DNA from: DATCVR01 sp036566745
Lineage (GTDB): Bacteria; Actinomycetota; Actinomycetes; Jiangellales; Jiangellaceae
Assembly: GCA_036566745.1 (NCBI GenBank)
Contig: DATCVR010000032.1
Coordinates: 1 to 8,065 of the forward strand
Reading direction: 5' to 3'
Length of the DNA stretch: 8,065 bases
A model generated the notes under the pieces. It saw only the letters and a list, made by a program, of their open reading frames with translations. It was not told where the DNA came from and did not search any database. Shown piece by piece: positions 5,498 to 8,065 of this stretch; position 1 is the stretch's first letter, and each line of letters starts with the position of its first letter. The position numbers and the translations under genes were made by a program.

Positions 5498-6292
5498 TCA
5501 CCGTCCTTCGAAGCTGGCCCGGCCGGGGCCCTCGTCGATGAACGAGCGCATCCCCGTGGTGCGGTCCTCGGTGGCGAAGAGGCCGGCGAACTGCTGGCGC
5601 TCGAGTTCGAGGCCGGTGTCGAGGTCGGTCTCGATCCCGCGGTCGATCGCCTCCTTGGCCGCGCGCAGTGCGTAGGCGGGGCCGGCCGCGAACTGCGCCG
5701 CCCACTCGGCCGCCGCGCCGTAGACGTCGGGCGGCGCCACCACGCGGTCGACCAGGCCGATCGACAGCGCCTCGGCCGCGCCGACCATCCGGCCCGTGAA
5801 GATCAGGTCCTTCGCCTTGGCCGGGCCGATCAGCCGGGCCAGGCGCTGGGTGCCGCCCGCGCCGGGGATCAGGCCCAGCAGGATCTCCGGCTGGCCGAGC
5901 TTGGCGTCGTCGGCAGCGACCCGGACGTCACACGCGAGGGCCAGCTCACAGCCGCCCCCGAGGGCGTACCCGGTGACGGCGGCGACCGTGGGCTTGGGGA
6001 TGCGGGCGACCGCCGTGAACGCCGCCTGGAGCGCCGAGGAGCGGTCGACCATGTCGGTGTAGGACCACCCGGCCATCTCCTTCACGTCGGCGCCGGCCGC
6101 GAAGACCTTCTCGCCGCCATAGACGATGACCGCACGGATGTCGCGGCGGTCGGACACCTCACGCGCGAGCTCGCCCAGTCGGTCCTGGAGCCGGGCGTCG
6201 AGGGCGTTCATCGGAGGCCGGTGCAGCCGGATCGTCGCCACGGCGCCGTTGACCTCGAGATGCACCGGTCGTTCGTCCTGCGCGTCCGCCAT
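5498..6292 (-). CDS. Enoyl-CoA hydratase/isomerase (crotonase family)
   Basis: 264 residues from ATG 6292, with a strong GGGAGGT just upstream. Crotonases add water across 2-enoyl-CoA double bonds in beta-oxidation. Both catalytic glutamates of rat mitochondrial hydratase are present: Glu116 in GGGCELA (112-118) and Glu136 in GQPEILLG (133-140). The oxyanion-hole segments FAAGAD (64-69) and GYALGGG (108-114) and the IPGAGGTQRL run (142-151) are also intact, and length is typical. This is therefore a genuine hydratase rather than one of the active-site-poor paralogues. Its stop is 2 bp from the ATG of the methyltransferase, so the two are co-transcribed and probably translationally coupled. 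A -10-like TACCGT at 6356-6351 could drive the operon. By position it corresponds to mycobacterial echA17, but the active site looks closer to echA8-type enzymes. The physiological acyl-CoA is not known. Confidence 0.93.
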   Translation of the reverse strand: MADAQDERPVHLEVNGAVATIRLHRPPMNALDARLQDRLGELAREVSDRRDIRAVIVYGGEKVFAAGADVKEMAGWSYTDMVDRSSALQAAFTAVARIPKPTVAAVTGYALGGGCELALACDVRVAADDAKLGQPEILLGLIPGAGGTQRLARLIGPAKAKDLIFTGRMVGAAEALSIGLVDRVVAPPDVYGAAAEWAAQFAAGPAYALRAAKEAIDRGIETDLDTGLELERQQFAGLFATEDRTTGMRSFIDEGPGRASFEGR

Positions 6293-6350
6293 GCCAACCT
6301 CCCAGCCGACGGGACGATGTCGCCGTCGCACGAACGAGTGAATCTGTGGC

Positions 6351-6379
6351 ACGGTATCGCGCATGACGGTCCTGACCAC
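6351..6379 (-). promoter_or_regulatory. Candidate promoter of the hydratase-methyltransferase operon
   Basis: The minus-strand TACCGT (6356-6351) fits TANNNT and would give a start near 6344 with a leader of about 52 nt. The -35 position (6379-6374, GTGGTC) is poor and lies within the divergent methyltransferase gene. The 70-bp gap between the two divergent starts must hold both promoters. Confidence 0.25.
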
Positions 6380-7715
6380 CGCGGCACCCGACCCGGCCTC
6401 TGCGTCCGAGGGCGGTTCCGGCGCTGCCAAACTCGACGACTGCGCCGGCTCCGACCAGCTCGAGGCCGCCGCCGTGCGGGCCGGCTGGCTGCTGGTCGAC
6501 GCCCATGAGCGCCTCGGCATCGAGGATTCGCGCCGGGTCTTCGGCCACGAGCTCGCGGCGTGGCACGACTACGCCCGTACCACGGTGCCCAACCTCCGCA
6601 CCTGGCCCGCGGTGAAGGCCCACCTGTCGGCGTACGAGAACGACAACAACCGCCTGCGTTTCCGGCGGGTGCTCGACTTCGTGCGCGCGGGCGATCACGT
6701 CTTCGACGTCGGCTTCGGCCGTGGCTACCTGCTGGGCGTCCTGCTGCGCGACGGCGAGGTGGCGAGCTATCACGGCATCGACATCCTCGACTACAACCGC
6801 ACGGCGACCGAGGAGATGCTCGAGGTCAACGAGTTCCAGGACACCAACATCGGGCTCGAGATCGGTGACCTCTACGACCTCACGGCCGAGCACGTCGCGT
6901 CCACCGACACCGACCTCATCGTCTGCTGCGAGGTGCTCGAGCACGTGCCCGACGCCGAGCGCGCGCTCGCGGTGCTCGCCGACGCCCTCCCGCCCCACGG
7001 CGAGCTGCTCTTCTCCGTGCCGCTCAACGGACGACTCGAGTCGGTGTGGGGCCATCTCACGGTGTTCGACGTCGCCCGGCTCAAGTCGATGGCCCGCGCG
7101 GCCGGGCTGTACGTCCACCACGTCGAGCCGCTCGCCAACACCTGGACGCTCGTGGTCGCCTCCCGCGATCCCGAGCCCAGCGTCCGCGTTCGCGAGGCGC
7201 GCCGACGTCCCGACGTCGATGTCTCCGTGCCGCTCACCGACGCGCGCGCCTTCATCGACGTCGATGCCGCAGCCATCGAGGCCGGCCACTGGGTCACCCG
7301 GACGAGCTGCTCGGTCGAGGCGACCGACACCGAACACGTGCTCTGCACCGTGGCCGGTGACGACCCGGAGACGGCCGGCGAGGCCGGTCAGTACGGCGGT
7401 GTGGCGTTCGCCGTCGACGGTCTCACCGCGATGCGCATCGGGCTGGAGATGCTCGACTTCGCGAACGTCCGACGCGTCTACGTCGACGCTCACCGCGGCA
7501 GCCGCCGGGTGGGGCGGTGGATCTGGCGGCCCACGTCGGCCCAGCTCGAGGCCCGGCCGGAGCGGCGCTTCGCGCTGCGCCCGCGCGAGTCCGGCCCGCA
7601 CTTCAAGGCCGACGAATTCGGCAAGTTCGCGCAGGTGGACCGGGTGGAGGTCTTCGTCCAGATCACGCCGGGAACGTCCGCGGCCTTCACCGTCCGCGCG
7701 GCATACCTCCCCTGA
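6363..7715 (+). CDS. SAM-dependent methyltransferase with beta-rich C-terminal domain
   Basis: 450 residues from ATG 6363; no ribosome binding site is apparent, but the coding frame begins here and is divergent from the hydratase. The N-terminal 30 residues are Ala/Ser-rich. The class I methyltransferase core spans about 85-265: motif I VFDVGFGRGYLLG (113-125), Asp140 ending strand 2 (YHGID), LIVCCEVLEHV (185-195), and LPPHGELLFSVPL (209-221). Residues 275-450 are a separate region with alternating short strands (for example FAVDGLTAMRIGLE 349-362, RRVYVDAHRG 370-379, WIWRP 386-390, VEVFVQI 428-434, AAFTVRAAYLP 440-450) that looks like a beta-sandwich; I do not recognise its family. Such an accessory domain could bind a carbohydrate acceptor. 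glgX follows after 37 bp on the same strand, so a glucan-related substrate is attractive but unproven. Confidence 0.8.
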   Translation: MTVLTTAAPDPASASEGGSGAAKLDDCAGSDQLEAAAVRAGWLLVDAHERLGIEDSRRVFGHELAAWHDYARTTVPNLRTWPAVKAHLSAYENDNNRLRFRRVLDFVRAGDHVFDVGFGRGYLLGVLLRDGEVASYHGIDILDYNRTATEEMLEVNEFQDTNIGLEIGDLYDLTAEHVASTDTDLIVCCEVLEHVPDAERALAVLADALPPHGELLFSVPLNGRLESVWGHLTVFDVARLKSMARAAGLYVHHVEPLANTWTLVVASRDPEPSVRVREARRRPDVDVSVPLTDARAFIDVDAAAIEAGHWVTRTSCSVEATDTEHVLCTVAGDDPETAGEAGQYGGVAFAVDGLTAMRIGLEMLDFANVRRVYVDAHRGSRRVGRWIWRPTSAQLEARPERRFALRPRESGPHFKADEFGKFAQVDRVEVFVQITPGTSAAFTVRAAYLP

Positions 7716-7740
7716 GCGACGGCGTGTCCGAGGTGCCCGC

Positions 7741-7752
7741 CACAATGCAGCG
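7741..7752 (+). promoter_or_regulatory. Candidate -10 box for leaderless glgX transcription
   Basis: CACAAT (7741-7746) matches TATAAT at four of six positions including the key A2 and T6. Counting its last T as -7 puts +1 exactly at the G of the GTG start (7753). No ribosome binding site lies between. The -35 region (7718-7723, GACGGC) is weak. Confidence 0.35.
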
Positions 7753-8065
7753 GTGAGCGAAGCGATCATTCCCTGGCCCGGTCACTGGAGCCCACTCGGC
7801 GCCACCGTCGGCGGCGAAGCCACCAACTTCGCCCTGCGAGCGCCGGATGCCTCCGGGGTCGAGGTCTGCCTGTTCGACGAGTCCGGTGCCGAGACCCGCC
7901 ACACGCTGATCAACCGCACCTTCGACGTCTGGCACGGTGCCGTGCCCGGCGTCGGCCCGGGGCAGCGTTACGGCTTCCGGGTCCACGGCCCCTACGATCC
8001 CGCCCGCGGCCTGCGCTTCGAGCCGGCCAAGCTCCTGGTCGACCCCTACGCCCGGGCCATCGACG
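7753..8065 (+). CDS. glgX: Glycogen debranching enzyme GlgX (5' part, runs off the right edge)
   Basis: The first 104 residues are visible from GTG 7753. They are the N-terminal CBM48/isoamylase-type beta-sandwich: WPGHWSPLGATVGGEATNFA (8-27), VEVCLFDESG (36-45), FDVWHGAVPGVGPGQRYGFR (57-76), VHGPYDPARG (77-86), RFEPAKLLVDPYARAID (88-104). The run from the GxRYGFRVHGPYDP block to the F-x-P-x-KLL-x-DPYA block is diagnostic of GlgX/TreX enzymes, GH13 isoamylase-type hydrolases that cut alpha-1,6 branches of glycogen or phosphorylase-limit dextrin in the cytoplasm. The catalytic GH13 barrel lies outside the window. The GTG start has no Shine-Dalgarno but has a -10-like CACAAT at the right distance for leaderless translation. 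The gene is 37 bp downstream of the methyltransferase and could also be read from that transcript. In several actinobacteria treX is followed by treY and treZ. Confidence 0.93.
   Translation, partial: MSEAIIPWPGHWSPLGATVGGEATNFALRAPDASGVEVCLFDESGAETRHTLINRTFDVWHGAVPGVGPGQRYGFRVHGPYDPARGLRFEPAKLLVDPYARAID

Noticed and set aside
7745..7756. Mini-ORF ATG-CAG-CGG-TGA overlapping the glgX start
   Set aside because: Its ATG falls within the predicted -10 box, so it would not be in a leaderless transcript, and it has no ribosome binding site.
6159..7769. 536-codon open frame antisense to the 450-residue methyltransferase
   Set aside because: It is a high-GC shadow frame, rich in Val-Glu-His runs without domain motifs; the plus strand carries clear methyltransferase motifs.

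Overview
The window is high-GC DNA with actinobacterial habits: GTG starts, GTGA stop/start overlaps, TANNNT-type -10 boxes and terminators without U-tracts. The gene content points to the order Mycobacteriales (Gordonia, Rhodococcus or Mycobacterium relatives). The order acyltransferase, GNAT, methyltransferase, enoyl-CoA hydratase resembles what I recall of the M. tuberculosis Rv3034c-Rv3039c neighbourhood. The genus is inferred, not shown.

Left part (1-2927, all on the minus strand): a membrane/secretion block. A two-gene operon encodes a single-pass DUF5819 protein (GTG 2826) and a multipass HTTM-domain protein (GTG 2050), coupled by a GTGA overlap. After two hairpins and a 443-bp non-coding region comes the 5' part of a secreted protein of the choice-of-anchor G type (ATG 533, running off the left edge). 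The operon and the secreted-protein gene carry nearly the same promoter and leader: an identical 14-mer that includes the -10 TACGGT, a GACA-type -35 at 17 bp, a leader of about 65 nt and a GGGGAGA ribosome binding site. This suggests that the three genes are co-expressed. DUF5819 plus HTTM has the shape of the Bacillus SdpA-SdpB pair, so the block is a candidate SDP-like maturation system with a secreted partner.

Middle part (3141-6292): a left-handed beta-helix acyltransferase (minus) lies divergent from a GNAT N-acetyltransferase (plus). The GNAT gene abuts, stop to stop in a TGATCA palindrome, a minus-strand pair of an enoyl-CoA hydratase with intact catalytic glutamates and a class I SAM methyltransferase. 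These look like core lipid or glycan modification genes.

Right part (6363-8065, plus strand): a 450-residue SAM methyltransferase with an unusual beta-rich C-terminal half, followed 37 bp later by the 5' end of glgX (glycogen debranching enzyme), which appears to be translated from a leaderless GTG. The methyltransferases, the acyltransferase and the debranching enzyme would together fit metabolism of modified alpha-glucans (for example methylglucose lipopolysaccharide-like molecules), but that link is inferred.
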